From: an uncultured Tenacibaculum sp.
GTDB lineage: Bacteria > Bacteroidota > Bacteroidia > Flavobacteriales > Flavobacteriaceae
Direction: 5' to 3'
Length of the DNA: 64,000 nucleotides
Assembly (NCBI GenBank): GCA_947501615.1
Contig: CANMWK010000003.1
Coordinates: 372,001 to 436,000, forward strand
The position numbers were made by a program, and so were the translations under genes. The first letter of the stretch is position 1. The number at the start of each line of letters is the position of its first letter. This document shows positions 53,928 to 63,970 of this stretch, piece after piece. A model generated the notes under the pieces. The model was not told the origin of the DNA, searched no databases, and was given only the letters and a program-made list of their open reading frames with translations.

Positions 53928-53953
53928 ATCCCGCTTTATAGCGGGATTTTTTT
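53928..53953 (+). terminator. terminator after efp
   Basis: ATCCCGCT (53928-53935) pairs with AGCGGGAT (53940-53947) around a 4-nt loop and is followed by seven T residues. It lies only 3 bp before the next gene, so that gene needs readthrough or a promoter of its own. Confidence 0.9.
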
Positions 53954-53956
53954 CAT

Positions 53957-54877
53957 ATGAAATTTAATACTGTACAAACGTTAAAGCAAATTGCCTCTTT
54001 ATTAGATATTCCTTTTGTAGGAGAACCTAATTTTGAAGTAACAGGATTAAATGAAATTCATGTTGTACAAAAAGGCGAGATCGTTTTTGTAGATCACCCA
54101 AAGTATTACGACAAAGCATTAACTTCTGCTGCTACAACTATTTTAATTAATAAAGAAGTTGAATGTCCAGAAGGTAAATCATTACTTATTTCAGATGATC
54201 CTTTTAGAGATTTTAATAAACTTACTAAACATTTTAATCCTTTTATAGCTTCTAAGCAAAGTATTTCAGATTCAGCCATAATTGGTGAAGGAACAATCAT
54301 ACAACCTAACGTTTTTATTGGAGAAAATGTTGTTATTGGTAAGAATTGTATTATACATGCTAACGTTACTATTAATAATAATTGTATCATTGGAGATCAC
54401 GTAAATATTCATTCCAATACAGTGTTAGGTAGTAACGCTTTTTATTATAAAAAAAGACCAGAAGGTTTTGATCCTTTAGTTTCTGGAGGTAGAGTTGTAA
54501 TTAAAGATAATGTAGATTTAGGAGCTTCTTGTACAATTGATAGAGGTGTTACAGGTGATACAACAGTAGGAGAGGGAACAAAGCTAGATAATCAGGTACA
54601 TATAGGTCACGATACTGTAATTGGAGAAAAATGTTTAATCGCAGCACAAACTGCAATAGCAGGTTGTACAGTTATTGGAGATGAAGTAACTATTTGGGGA
54701 CAAGTAGGTATTGTTAGTGGTATACATATAGAGAAAGGCACGGTATTAATGGCGCAAACAGGGGTTATGAAATCCTTAAAAAAAGGGGTGTATTTTGGAA
54801 CACCACAAAGAGAATATCGCCAAACTATGCGAGAAATTATATATTTAAAAAACGAAGTAAATAAAGCAAAAAAGTAA
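53957..54877 (+). CDS. second LpxD-like hexapeptide acyltransferase
   Basis: The 306-residue protein has the N-terminal LpxD-type domain ([28 protein letters not shown]) and a left-handed beta helix ([22 protein letters not shown], catalytic-type His in [14 protein letters not shown]) but is shorter than the lpxD product at 50128. It may act on a different sugar or be a diverged paralogue. It begins right behind the efp terminator. Assigning it the true LpxD role is not possible from sequence. Confidence 0.88.
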   Translation: MKFNTVQTLKQIASLLDIPFVGEPNFEVTGLNEIHVVQKGEIVFVDHPKYYDKALTSAATTILINKEVECPEGKSLLISDDPFRDFNKLTKHFNPFIASKQSISDSAIIGEGTIIQPNVFIGENVVIGKNCIIHANVTINNNCIIGDHVNIHSNTVLGSNAFYYKKRPEGFDPLVSGGRVVIKDNVDLGASCTIDRGVTGDTTVGEGTKLDNQVHIGHDTVIGEKCLIAAQTAIAGCTVIGDEVTIWGQVGIVSGIHIEKGTVLMAQTGVMKSLKKGVYFGTPQREYRQTMREIIYLKNEVNKAKK

Positions 54878-54911
54878 CGAAAATTTAATTGGTTATACTC
54901 AATTAAAAAAC

Positions 54912-54919
54912 TATTTTTG
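54912..54919 (+). promoter_or_regulatory. -7 box (TATTTTTG) of sucD
   Basis: TATTTTTG matches TAnnTTTG and ends 26 bp before the sucD ATG; a TTG (54889-54891) 20 bp upstream may serve as -33. Confidence 0.6.
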
Positions 54920-54945
54920 CTAGACTAAAAATTAAAAATAAACCA

Positions 54946-55821
54946 ATGAGCGTTTTAGTAAATAAAGATTCAAAGATTATAGTACAAGGTTTCACAGGAA
55001 GTGAAGGTACTTTTCATGCTGGTCAAATGATCGACTACGGAACTAATATTGTTGGAGGTGTAACTCCTGGTAAAGGAGGACAAGAGCACTTAGGTAAGCC
55101 TGTTTTTAATACTGTTGATGAGGCGGTAACTAAGGCTGGTGCTGATACTTCAATTATTTTTGTACCACCAGCATTTGCAGCTGATGCAATTATGGAATCT
55201 GCTGAAGCAGGAATTAAAGTAATCATTTGTATTACTGAAGGTATTCCTACAGCTGATATGGTAAAGGTTAAAGCTTACATAGATGGATTAGAAGATTGTA
55301 CTTTAGTTGGACCAAATTGTCCAGGTGTAATCACTCCAGAAGAAGCTAAAGTTGGTATTATGCCAGGGTTTATTTTCAAAAAAGGTAAAGTAGGTATCGT
55401 TTCTAAATCTGGAACATTAACTTATGAAGCTGCTGACCAAGTTGTAAAACAAGGTTATGGAATAACAACTGCTATCGGTATCGGAGGGGATCCAATTATT
55501 GGAACTACGACTAAAGAAGCTGTAGAGTTATTAATGAATGATGATGAAACTGAAGCAATCGTAATGATTGGTGAGATCGGTGGACAATTAGAGGCTGAAG
55601 CTGCACGTTGGATTAAAGCTGATGGAAATAGAAAGCCAGTTGTAGGATTTATCGCTGGTCAAACTGCCCCAGCTGGTAGAACAATGGGACACGCTGGTGC
55701 TATTGTAGGTGGTGCTGATGATACTGCGCAAGCAAAAATGAAAATCTTAGCTGAAAATGGAGTACACGTTGTAGAGTCTCCTGCTAAAATTGGAGAAATG
55801 GTAGCTAAAGTTTTAGCTTAG
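54946..55821 (+). CDS. sucD: succinyl-CoA synthetase alpha subunit
   Basis: The 291-residue subunit of the TCA-cycle enzyme binds CoA and carries the phospho-histidine. Motifs are [63 protein letters not shown] and the active-site [11 protein letters not shown]. It makes succinate from succinyl-CoA with nucleotide formation. The beta subunit gene is not adjacent here. It has its own promoter and terminator. Confidence 0.97.
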   Translation: MSVLVNKDSKIIVQGFTGSEGTFHAGQMIDYGTNIVGGVTPGKGGQEHLGKPVFNTVDEAVTKAGADTSIIFVPPAFAADAIMESAEAGIKVIICITEGIPTADMVKVKAYIDGLEDCTLVGPNCPGVITPEEAKVGIMPGFIFKKGKVGIVSKSGTLTYEAADQVVKQGYGITTAIGIGGDPIIGTTTKEAVELLMNDDETEAIVMIGEIGGQLEAEAARWIKADGNRKPVVGFIAGQTAPAGRTMGHAGAIVGGADDTAQAKMKILAENGVHVVESPAKIGEMVAKVLA

Positions 55822-55854
55822 CTATTAAAATATATTAAAACAAAATACGTTTTT

Positions 55855-55890
55855 AATCCGAATGCTATATATTAGCTTTCGGATTTTTTT
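55855..55890 (+). terminator. terminator after sucD
   Basis: AATCCGAA (55855-55862) pairs with TTCGGATT (55878-55885) around a loop that can pair further, followed by seven T residues (55884-55890), 33 bp after the stop. Confidence 0.85.
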
Positions 55891-56048
55891 ATTATTGAGA
55901 AATTAAAAAGAAAAAGTTTACAAAAAAAAACAATATGCTTATTACTTTACATGTTGTTTATAATCATAAAATTACACTATTAAGAGTTGAAATATTGTAT
56001 TTCTAATACACTATGAAACTTTGTATTAACTATAATAAATTTTAAGCA

Positions 56049-59030
56049 ATGAGAAAACTAACTATGTTTTGTATTGCTTCGGTAGTAGCCTTATTTTTAA
56101 TTGGCTGTGAGGGAACAAAAAGCAATTCCGCAGAATCTAGCGAAGTAAAAATTGAAGAAAAAAAAGACAAAAATGGCTTTAGCTATATAAGCTATACGAA
56201 TGATCCTACTGGTTTACGTCTGTATACATTAGGTAATGGACTTAAAGTATATTTATCACAAAATTTTAAAGAGCCTAAAATTCAGACATATATCCCTATA
56301 AGAGCAGGTTCTGTTTATGATCCTTCAGATAACACAGGCTTAGCCCATTATTTAGAGCATATGTTATTTAAAGGAACGAGTAAAATAGGTTCTGTAGATT
56401 TTGAAAAAGAAAAAACAGAGCTTCAAAAAATTTCAGATTTATTTGAAAAACATAAGGCTGAAAAAGATCCTGAAAAGAAATTAGCTATTTATAAAGAAAT
56501 AGATAAGGTTTCTCATGAAGCTTCTAAATTAGCAATTGCCAGTGAATATGATAATATGATCGGAGGTTTAGGAGCTGAAGGAACTAATGCTTGGACTTGG
56601 CATGAAGAAACAGTATATACTAATAAAATTCCTGCTAATGAATTGGATAAGTGGTTGAAAATAGAAAGTGAGCGGTTTAGTGAACTGGTACTTCGTTTAT
56701 TTCATACAGAATTAGAAGCCGTATATGAAGAATATAATATATCGCAAGATAGCGATTACAGAAGAGTAAGCTTTGCTTTAATGGATGCAATATTTCCAAA
56801 TCATCCATATGGGCAACAGCCTACTATTGGAATTTCTGAACATTTGAAAAATCCTTCAATGGAAGCAATTCATGCGTACTTTAATACATATTATGTGCCT
56901 AATAATATGGCGGTAGTATTAGTTGGTGATTTGCAGTTTGAAGAAACTATTAAGAAAGTAGATGAAGCTTTTGGTCATTTTAAAGGTAAAGATGTTAGTT
57001 ATCCTGAAAGACCTAAAGAGGTAGCAATAGAAAAACCAATAATAAAAGAAGTTACAGGACCTGAAACTGCAAGAGCTAATATTGCTTTCCGTAGTAAAGG
57101 TATTGGGTCTAAAGATGAAAAATATCTTACTGTAATCGATTATATTTTGAGCAATAGTACAGCGGGTTTAATTGATTTGAATTTGAATCAAAAACAAAAA
57201 GTACAAGGTGCTGGTTGCTATACTGAATTTATGAATGATTATGGATTACATCAATTTTATGTGACTCCTAAGAATAATCAAACTTTAGAAGAAGCAACCG
57301 ATCTTGTATTAGGAGAAATAGAGAAAGTTAAAAAAGGAGAATTTGAAGATTGGATTATTGATGCAGTCGTAAAAAACTTTGAATTAAATAAAGTCAGACA
57401 AAATTTAAATGCTTCATCAGTAGCCTATAATTATGTTTCTGCTTTTGTTCATTTTCAAGATTGGGGAGATCGAGTAAAGTTTTTAAATGAATTAAAGCAA
57501 ATCACAAAAGAAGATTTGGTGTCTTTTGCTAATGAGTTTTATAAAAATAATTATGTTGTAGTTAATAAACGACAAGGTAAGGTAGATGATTTGATAAAGG
57601 TTCCTAAACCAAAAATTACACCTAATAAATTAAATAGAGCTAAGGTTTCAGAATTTGTTACGAATATTAATGAGATGAAATCAAAAGACTTATCTCCGAA
57701 ATATGTAGATTATAAAAAAGAGATTTTGAAGAGTAAAATTTCTAATGGTTTAGAAGTAGAATATATTAAAAATAAAGACAATGACTTAATAGAGTTAGAT
57801 ATTGTTTTTGATATGGGAAAAGATCATAATAAAAAATTACCTATTGCAGTAGGTTATTTAGAGTATTTAGGAACTGAAAAATATAGTCCTGAAGATTTAA
57901 AAAAGGAGTTTTATAAATTAGGGATTAATTATGGAGTTAGCGCTAGTGCGGAACGTTCTTATGTGTATTTATCTGGTTTAGGGGAGAATTTAGATAAAGG
58001 GTTAGCCTTACTAGAAGATTTATGGAATAATGCAAAAGCAGATAAAGAAACCTATACGAAGTATGTAGATAAAATAGCAAAACAACGTAATGATAATAAG
58101 TTGAGTAAAGGTCAAATTATGTGGAATGGTCTTTGGAGTTATGGTCAATATGGTGAAAATTCACGTTTAAGAGATATTTATACTATTGAAGAGTTAAATA
58201 GTTTTGATCCTGAAGAATTAGTAAGTATTGTTAAAAGTTTAAAACAGTACAAGCATAGAATCTTATATTATGGTAAAGATATAAATGATGCTAAATCTGC
58301 CTTAGAAAAAAATCATTTTGTTGAAGCAGATTTAAAGGATTACCCAGAAAAGAAATCTTATGAATATGCTAAAACAGGGGATAATGTTTATTTTGTAAAC
58401 TATGATATGGTACAAGCTGAACTATTATTTTTAGCAAAAGGAGAGGAGTTTGATCCTAAAAAAATAGCAGTATCAACATTGTTTAATTCTTATTTTGGTA
58501 GTGGATTGTCATCTATTGTATTTCAGGAAATAAGAGAATCTAAATCATTAGCATATTCTGCTTTTTCTTCTTACAGCAATGCTTCAGAAAAAGGAAAACC
58601 TAACTATGTGTATTCGTATATTGGAACACAAGCTAATAAACTTCCTGATGCTGTTGATGCTATGATGGATTTAATGAATACTATGCCAGAAGCTGAAAAG
58701 CAATTTAAAGCAGCTAAAAATGCAGCCTTAAAGAAAATTGCAGCACAAAGAATAAACGGAACACAACTTTTTTGGAGATATGAATCACTGAAAAAGAGAG
58801 GGATAGATAATGATAATAGAGAAGAAATTTATAATACAATTAAGAACTTAACAATGGAAGATCTTAAAGATTTCTTTGCTAATAATATAAAAGGACAAGA
58901 TTATAATATTATGGTTTTAGCTAATAAGAAGGATATAGATTTCAAATCGTTATCAAAACTAGGAAAAGTAAAGGAATTAGATGTTAATCATTTATTTAAT
59001 TACGAAAACGACAAGAAAGTAAAACTTTGA
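56049..59030 (+). CDS. M16 family zinc metallopeptidase, lipoprotein form
   Basis: The 993-residue protein has a lipoprotein signal ending ALFLIGCEG, then two M16 halves. The first carries the inverted zinc motif HYLEHMLFKG with the distal Glu in LEAVYEEYN, so it is catalytic. The second half is the inactive partner (DNVYFVNYDMVQAELLFLAKG, FGSGLSSIVFQEIRESKSLAYSAFSSY). Long M16 lipoproteins of Bacteroidota degrade peptides in the periplasm or at the outer membrane. No operon partner; a terminator follows. Confidence 0.93.
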   Translation: MRKLTMFCIASVVALFLIGCEGTKSNSAESSEVKIEEKKDKNGFSYISYTNDPTGLRLYTLGNGLKVYLSQNFKEPKIQTYIPIRAGSVYDPSDNTGLAHYLEHMLFKGTSKIGSVDFEKEKTELQKISDLFEKHKAEKDPEKKLAIYKEIDKVSHEASKLAIASEYDNMIGGLGAEGTNAWTWHEETVYTNKIPANELDKWLKIESERFSELVLRLFHTELEAVYEEYNISQDSDYRRVSFALMDAIFPNHPYGQQPTIGISEHLKNPSMEAIHAYFNTYYVPNNMAVVLVGDLQFEETIKKVDEAFGHFKGKDVSYPERPKEVAIEKPIIKEVTGPETARANIAFRSKGIGSKDEKYLTVIDYILSNSTAGLIDLNLNQKQKVQGAGCYTEFMNDYGLHQFYVTPKNNQTLEEATDLVLGEIEKVKKGEFEDWIIDAVVKNFELNKVRQNLNASSVAYNYVSAFVHFQDWGDRVKFLNELKQITKEDLVSFANEFYKNNYVVVNKRQGKVDDLIKVPKPKITPNKLNRAKVSEFVTNINEMKSKDLSPKYVDYKKEILKSKISNGLEVEYIKNKDNDLIELDIVFDMGKDHNKKLPIAVGYLEYLGTEKYSPEDLKKEFYKLGINYGVSASAERSYVYLSGLGENLDKGLALLEDLWNNAKADKETYTKYVDKIAKQRNDNKLSKGQIMWNGLWSYGQYGENSRLRDIYTIEELNSFDPEELVSIVKSLKQYKHRILYYGKDINDAKSALEKNHFVEADLKDYPEKKSYEYAKTGDNVYFVNYDMVQAELLFLAKGEEFDPKKIAVSTLFNSYFGSGLSSIVFQEIRESKSLAYSAFSSYSNASEKGKPNYVYSYIGTQANKLPDAVDAMMDLMNTMPEAEKQFKAAKNAALKKIAAQRINGTQLFWRYESLKKRGIDNDNREEIYNTIKNLTMEDLKDFFANNIKGQDYNIMVLANKKDIDFKSLSKLGKVKELDVNHLFNYENDKKVKL

Positions 59031-59061
59031 TAATTAGTGTTTAAAATATTTATTGCATGAT

Positions 59062-59089
59062 AAAGCACTCTTTATGGAGTGCTTTTTTT
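59062..59089 (+). terminator. terminator after the M16 peptidase gene
   Basis: AAAGCACTC (59062-59070) pairs with GAGTGCTTT (59077-59085) around a 6-nt loop, followed by T residues. Its position inside a longer upstream reading frame argues against any fabG start before 59110. Confidence 0.9.
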
Positions 59090-59109
59090 ATTGGTATTAT
59101 TAAATCATT

Positions 59110-59117
59110 TATATTTG
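59110..59117 (+). promoter_or_regulatory. -7 box (TATATTTG) of fabG
   Basis: TATATTTG matches TAnnTTTG and ends 20 bp before the fabG ATG at 59138. Confidence 0.6.
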
Positions 59118-59137
59118 AGGCTTTAAAATTCAACCAA

Positions 59138-59884
59138 ATGAAACTTTTAGAGAATAAAACAGCAATTGTTACAGGTGCTACCAGAGGAATTGGTAGAGGA
59201 ATAGCTTTAGAATTTGCAAAACAAGGAGCAAATGTTGCTTTTACATTTAATTCTTCTGTAGATGCAGCTACTTCTTTAGAAAATGAATTAAAAGAACTAG
59301 GAGTAAACGCTAAAGGGTATCAATCAAATGCAGCAGAGTTTGATGCTGCTCAAGAACTTGCTAAAAATGTATTAGAAGAATTCGGAAGTATTGATGTGTT
59401 AGTAAATAATGCAGGAATAACAAAAGATAACTTATTAATGCGTATTTCTGAGGATGATTTTGATAAAGTTATAGAGGTTAACTTAAAATCTGTGTTCAAT
59501 TTAACAAAAGCTGTTATTCGTCCTATGATGAAGCAACGTAAAGGTTCTATTATAAATATGAGCTCTGTTGTTGGATTGAAAGGGAATGCAGGACAGGCAA
59601 ATTATGCAGCATCTAAAGCAGGTATTTTAGGTTTTTCTAAATCTGTTGCTCTAGAATTAGGCTCAAGAAATATTCGTAGTAATGTAGTAGCTCCTGGTTT
59701 TATAGAAACAGAAATGACTGCTAAATTAGATGAGAAAGTAGTTGAAGGTTGGAGAAATGAAATTCCTTTGAAAAGAGGAGGGACCCCAAAAGATATTGCT
59801 GATGCATGTGTATTTTTAGCTTCTGATATGAGTGCTTATATTACAGGGCAAACATTATCTGTTGATGGAGGAATGTTAACCTAG
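59138..59884 (+). CDS. fabG: 3-oxoacyl-ACP reductase
   Basis: The 248-residue SDR enzyme reduces 3-oxoacyl-ACP with NADPH in fatty acid synthesis. It starts MKLLENKTAIVTGATRGIGRG with the TGxxxGIG loop, has NNAG, the catalytic Ser in NMSSVVG, YxxxK as YAASKAG, and ends GQTLSVDGGMLT. The size is typical of FabG. The start follows from the terminator and -7 box placed upstream. Other SDR reductases are similar, but motif agreement is high. Confidence 0.93.
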   Translation: MKLLENKTAIVTGATRGIGRGIALEFAKQGANVAFTFNSSVDAATSLENELKELGVNAKGYQSNAAEFDAAQELAKNVLEEFGSIDVLVNNAGITKDNLLMRISEDDFDKVIEVNLKSVFNLTKAVIRPMMKQRKGSIINMSSVVGLKGNAGQANYAASKAGILGFSKSVALELGSRNIRSNVVAPGFIETEMTAKLDEKVVEGWRNEIPLKRGGTPKDIADACVFLASDMSAYITGQTLSVDGGMLT

Positions 59885-59907
59885 AAATAGTCCAAAAAAA
59901 ATATTTT

Positions 59908-59936
59908 AAAAAACCATCTCATAAAGATGGTTTTTT
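59908..59936. terminator. bidirectional terminator between fabG and the TonB receptor
   Basis: AAAAAACCATCT (59908-59919) pairs with AGATGGTTTTTT (59925-59936) around a 5-nt loop. It lies between convergent genes, with A and T tails serving both strands. Confidence 0.9.
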
Positions 59937-59938
59937 AC

Positions 59939-62227
59939 TTAAATTTTGATTCTAAAACTCAAGTTAGGAGTAAATCCTAATGAAATATTATCAATTTTAG
60001 ATATCGTACCACTGTCTATGGTATAGTAGGTGTCTAATACATTTTTTCGGTCAAAAATATTCCATAAAGATAAACCAGCAGTTGCTTTAGATTTACCTAT
60101 TTTAAAATTATAGTTTATAGAAGAATCTAATCTTAAATAATTAGGTAAGCGGCTACTATTAGGGTCTTCATAATTAATGTTATTTCCCGTTGAACTTACC
60201 CCATTAGGCTGTGTAAAAGGACTACCAGAATGCCAATTAAAACCTACGGCAAAATCAAAATTTTTGTAAGTATAAGTTCCGTCTAAACTTATTACATTTC
60301 TGATATCTACATTGTTAGGAAAACTCATGGAGTTATTTAAATTATCAAAAATGTAATTATTATTGCTGTAGCTATAACTCAACCAAGTTTTTATATTTTT
60401 GAATTTCTTATGAATTAATACATCAATTCCCTTTACTTCATAGTTACCAATATCATTAATTAACTGGAATTGATTTTGAAAACCTTGACTTCGACTACTT
60501 ATATTATTTACTTTTTTATAATAAAGTTCAGAACTAATTAACCAATTGTCTTTTTCAAAAAACAATCCCATCCCTAATTGTTGACTGGTTATTATTGGTG
60601 TGTTTTCATTCGCAAGCACCCATCTTCTTTTTTCTATCCCTAAGAAATCATTCTGTAAATCAATAATTTGAGATGTTCCCTGACTTTTAAAATCTGTAGT
60701 GAGTTCAAATTTAAAATTATCATGAAATTTATAGTTAAACGCTAGTCTTGGTTCAAAGGAGAATCGATTGAATTTTTCAAAATAATTTATGCGTAATCCT
60801 CCTTTTAAATAAAAATTTTCACCTGAATAATTAAGTTGACTATACATAGAGTGCGTAATTAGCACTTGTTTAATAAATCTTCTAAAAAAAGGATTATCAA
60901 TATTTTCTAAATTACTAATAGCGATTTGTGAAAAATGATAACCGTTTGACCATGTCGTATTTGGCGATATAATTAGATCAGCATCAAATTTATAACCATT
61001 GTCCTGGATTTCATTTTCTTGAGTTAAACTCTGTTGGTCTTGAATATTTGCATTTATAGAAAAGAGATTGTAAAAAGAAAAATAGGCTTGAGAAGTTAGT
61101 TTAAAACGATCACTTATATCTCTTATATAAGTGATTCCAGTGCTTATGTTGTTCTGATTAAGCTCACTTTTTAACCCTTCATTACGGGAAGGAGTATTCA
61201 CAAAAGATTCATTATAAGTTAAATCATTCTCTATATTTAAAAACACAAAACGTAATTGTTCTTTATTGCTGATATCCCAAATTAGCTTCCCGTAAATATC
61301 ATAAAAACTAAAGTTTTCATCTGTAGTTACTGTACTATTGTTATTTGTTATGAGTTGTAAATCAGAGTTTTGAAAAGCTCTTTTGAAATATTGATCAAAT
61401 GTTGGGGTGTTTAAAAAATCTGTAGTTGACCTTCTAGCAGCAATTTGTAGTTCAACATCTTTATGTAATGGAATAGTACTCAATACATCTAAATTTAAAA
61501 GATTCATACCAAAACCAAGTTCAAAATTATTTGTAATTTGATTAGGTAACTGCATATCTATAATACTAGATATACTTTCTCCATATTTAGCGCTGCTACC
61601 ACTTTTAGATAAGTTTATTTTATATTTTAAATGAGGATTAAAAGCAGATATCAATCCAAAAAAATGTCCTGATTGATACATTCTAATTCCATCAAATAGA
61701 ATTAAATTTTGATCGTGAGTTCCACCTCTAATATTTAAATTGGATATAGATTCATCAACACTTACCACTCCAGGCATTGCATTCATAGATTGTAGTACAT
61801 CAGGCTCTATTAAACCTGGAAGTATCCCTAATTTATTAGTTTCAATAGTAACTGAACCATCGTTATTTTTAGAAATACCAGAAGTTAAATAAGCCCGAAC
61901 TGATACTTCATCTAAGTTTTCGAATAGAATATTTTCAGTATTCTTTGATTTTATAACGATGAATCGATCATCTAAAATTCTAAAATCCAATGCGGTTTTT
62001 TCTTTTAGATAACCTATAGTTTCATCTAGGGTTTGTAAATTTTGTGGAATTTCAATGAAAATATTTTCAATTGTTTTATCTCCATAAGAAAAACTAACGC
62101 TAAACTTTTTTTCAATTACTTTTAAATATAAAGCAAGTGATTCTAGTTTTTTATTTTGAGCTGTACAAATAAAAAAGTTTAGGTTTAATAGTAATAAAAC
62201 AAAAAAAAACTTAAAGTGGATTTTCAC
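59939..62227 (-). CDS. TonB-dependent receptor with STN domain (FecA-like)
   Basis: The 762-residue protein has a signal peptide (FFFVLLLLNLNFFICTAQ), an STN domain at ~24-95 (LESLALYLKVIEKKFSVSFSYG, LDETIGYLKEKTALDFRILDD) that talks to FecR in the periplasm, a plug (MNAMPGVVSVDESISNLNIRGGTHDQNLILFDG), and a barrel ending with SLGFTPNLSFRIKI. The STN and the FecR gene overlap next to it identify a transport-and-signalling receptor. The ligand is unknown; no sugar-binding SusD-like gene accompanies it. Confidence 0.92.
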   Translation of the reverse strand: MKIHFKFFFVLLLLNLNFFICTAQNKKLESLALYLKVIEKKFSVSFSYGDKTIENIFIEIPQNLQTLDETIGYLKEKTALDFRILDDRFIVIKSKNTENILFENLDEVSVRAYLTSGISKNNDGSVTIETNKLGILPGLIEPDVLQSMNAMPGVVSVDESISNLNIRGGTHDQNLILFDGIRMYQSGHFFGLISAFNPHLKYKINLSKSGSSAKYGESISSIIDMQLPNQITNNFELGFGMNLLNLDVLSTIPLHKDVELQIAARRSTTDFLNTPTFDQYFKRAFQNSDLQLITNNNSTVTTDENFSFYDIYGKLIWDISNKEQLRFVFLNIENDLTYNESFVNTPSRNEGLKSELNQNNISTGITYIRDISDRFKLTSQAYFSFYNLFSINANIQDQQSLTQENEIQDNGYKFDADLIISPNTTWSNGYHFSQIAISNLENIDNPFFRRFIKQVLITHSMYSQLNYSGENFYLKGGLRINYFEKFNRFSFEPRLAFNYKFHDNFKFELTTDFKSQGTSQIIDLQNDFLGIEKRRWVLANENTPIITSQQLGMGLFFEKDNWLISSELYYKKVNNISSRSQGFQNQFQLINDIGNYEVKGIDVLIHKKFKNIKTWLSYSYSNNNYIFDNLNNSMSFPNNVDIRNVISLDGTYTYKNFDFAVGFNWHSGSPFTQPNGVSSTGNNINYEDPNSSRLPNYLRLDSSINYNFKIGKSKATAGLSLWNIFDRKNVLDTYYTIDSGTISKIDNISLGFTPNLSFRIKI

Positions 62228-63110
62228 TTTTTAAAATAATTTCATCTCTTTGGATAGTGTAACTTAAATTTAAAGGTAAAGTTATTGAATTTAGAGCTAA
62301 ATTCATGTCTTTATGATTAAATTTACCAGTAAATAATTGTTGAGTATTGATATTATTTAAAGTGAAACTAACATTGTATTGTCTTTCAAATTCTTTAATT
62401 ACTTCAATAAAAGGTTCACTTGTAAATTCACTTTCATTATTAATCCAAGAAGGAGTGCTACTATGTGTACTCTTTTTATGTAGTGTTCCTGATTTGAATG
62501 AATCTCCTGAAGATAATTTTATTTCTTTATCACCAAAGTTTACGCTTACTAGGCCTTCATAACAAACAACATTAAAAATATCGTCTCTAACTTTCACGTT
62601 AAACTCTGTTCCTAAAACTTTGACAGCACCTTTTGGTGTTTTTACTGTAAATGTAGCTCCTTTAGCCACTTTAAAATAAGCCTCTCCGTTTAAATTTAAT
62701 TCTCTGTTTTCTGACCAACTTTTTTTATTAAAATCTATAGTACTTACGGCATTTAATTCTACAATAGAATTATCAGGTAGTGTTGTACTTAGTTTATCGG
62801 CATATCCTGTTGAAATTTTGGTGTTATTACTTGAATTGAATAAAAAATAATAACTACCAAAAGCTAGAACAAAAACAGCAGCTATTTTTGTTAAAACACT
62901 AAATATCTGATTTTTATTTGTCTTCTTTTTACTAGTTACAATATCATCTAAGATTTTAGCTTCATTAGCTTTATAATCAGCCTTAAACATTTTAAGTCCT
63001 TCAGAAATCTTTATCAATTCATCATAATCATCAAGTAATTTGAATTCTTCAAATTCTTGTGGTGTTAGATTATAATCTAACCATTTTCGTATTAATTCTG
63101 TTTTTTCCAT
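62211..63110 (-). CDS. FecR-family anti-sigma factor
   Basis: The 299-residue protein has a cytosolic N terminus, a membrane helix (KIAAVFVLAFGSYYFLF, ~70-92), and a periplasmic FecR domain (TLPDNSIVELNAVSTIDFNK, NLNGEAYFKVAKGATFTVKTP, VLGTEFNVKVRDD). The C-terminal part resembles the DUF4974/STN-like domain. It holds the ECF sigma factor and releases it when the receptor is occupied. It overlaps the receptor gene by 17 bp. Confidence 0.94.
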   Translation of the reverse strand: MEKTELIRKWLDYNLTPQEFEEFKLLDDYDELIKISEGLKMFKADYKANEAKILDDIVTSKKKTNKNQIFSVLTKIAAVFVLAFGSYYFLFNSSNNTKISTGYADKLSTTLPDNSIVELNAVSTIDFNKKSWSENRELNLNGEAYFKVAKGATFTVKTPKGAVKVLGTEFNVKVRDDIFNVVCYEGLVSVNFGDKEIKLSSGDSFKSGTLHKKSTHSSTPSWINNESEFTSEPFIEVIKEFERQYNVSFTLNNINTQQLFTGKFNHKDMNLALNSITLPLNLSYTIQRDEIILKSENPL

Positions 63111-63164
63111 TTGTTATCTTCAATAGTATAACAGGTAGACACTAAAATTTCCTACCTATAAAAG

Positions 63165-63680
63165 TTATAAACCTTCAATATCTTCTCTTAATTTTTTTAA
63201 TGCTCCATAAATCCTTTTTTCTACAGCTTTTACAGAAATGTCTAAAAGTGCAGCAATCTCCTTAAATCGTTTACCTTCAACTCTATTTAATAAAAAAGCA
63301 ACTCGCTGAGCTTCAGTTAAATTACTGATAGCTTTTTGTATTTTGTCCATGTACTGTTTTTCTTCTAAAATAAATTCTGGCGACTCATTGGTATGTTGTT
63401 TTTTAGGTATTTCAGCATACTTTAATTTTACTTTTTCATGACTTACCTGATTTAACATTAGATTATTAGCTGTAGTAAATAAAAAACTTTTTGCTTTATC
63501 TAATTGTATTTTATGACAATTCTGCCAAACTTTTAAAAAAGCTTCTTGTACTTTATCTTCAGGATTTAATTTTTCACCAAACTTGTAGTATAAAAAATTA
63601 TATAAATCTTTATAATGTTTGTTAAAGAAAGAAGAAAAAATAGCTGTGTCACAAATATTCTTATGTAAAGTTTTTTTCAT
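63165..63680 (-). CDS. FecI-type ECF sigma factor
   Basis: The 171-residue sigma-70 family protein has region 2 (HYKDLYNFLYYKFGEKLNPEDKVQEAFLKVWQ) and region 4 with the helix-turn-helix (LTEAQRVAFLLNRVEGKRFKEIAALLDISVKAVEKRI). It directs transcription of its own set when released by the FecR protein encoded 54 bp downstream. Cognate promoter sites were not identified. Confidence 0.94.
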   Translation of the reverse strand: MKKTLHKNICDTAIFSSFFNKHYKDLYNFLYYKFGEKLNPEDKVQEAFLKVWQNCHKIQLDKAKSFLFTTANNLMLNQVSHEKVKLKYAEIPKKQHTNESPEFILEEKQYMDKIQKAISNLTEAQRVAFLLNRVEGKRFKEIAALLDISVKAVEKRIYGALKKLREDIEGL

Positions 63681-63970
63681 TAAACTGTAACCAGGTTTTT
63701 CAAATTCAAAAATAGAGTACTAAGGTAGGATTTTTTTTTAGTTTACTGTTATATCTTTAAACGACCATAATTTGATATTTTTTGAATGTTGATCATAAAT
63801 CATAATTAAAGTTTTACCATTAGTATTTTTACTATTTAGAGATTAAATACTGTATTAAATATAATAATTCTAGCTATATTTTTTAGGCAAGATCAAGTTA
63901 ATTATTATGTTTTACTTATGTTGAATAGTAATTATTGTTTTGATTTTGAATAGTTTTTAAAAATGAACTA
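63681..63970. other. upstream region of the fecI gene
   Basis: About 290 bp of very AT-rich sequence with no reading frame; it presumably contains the sigma factor's promoter, but I found no convincing box. Confidence 0.35.

Noticed and set aside
59057-59137. A longer fabG start adding 27 residues
   Set aside because: The added sequence covers a terminator and a -7 box, and the family starts at MKLLENK.
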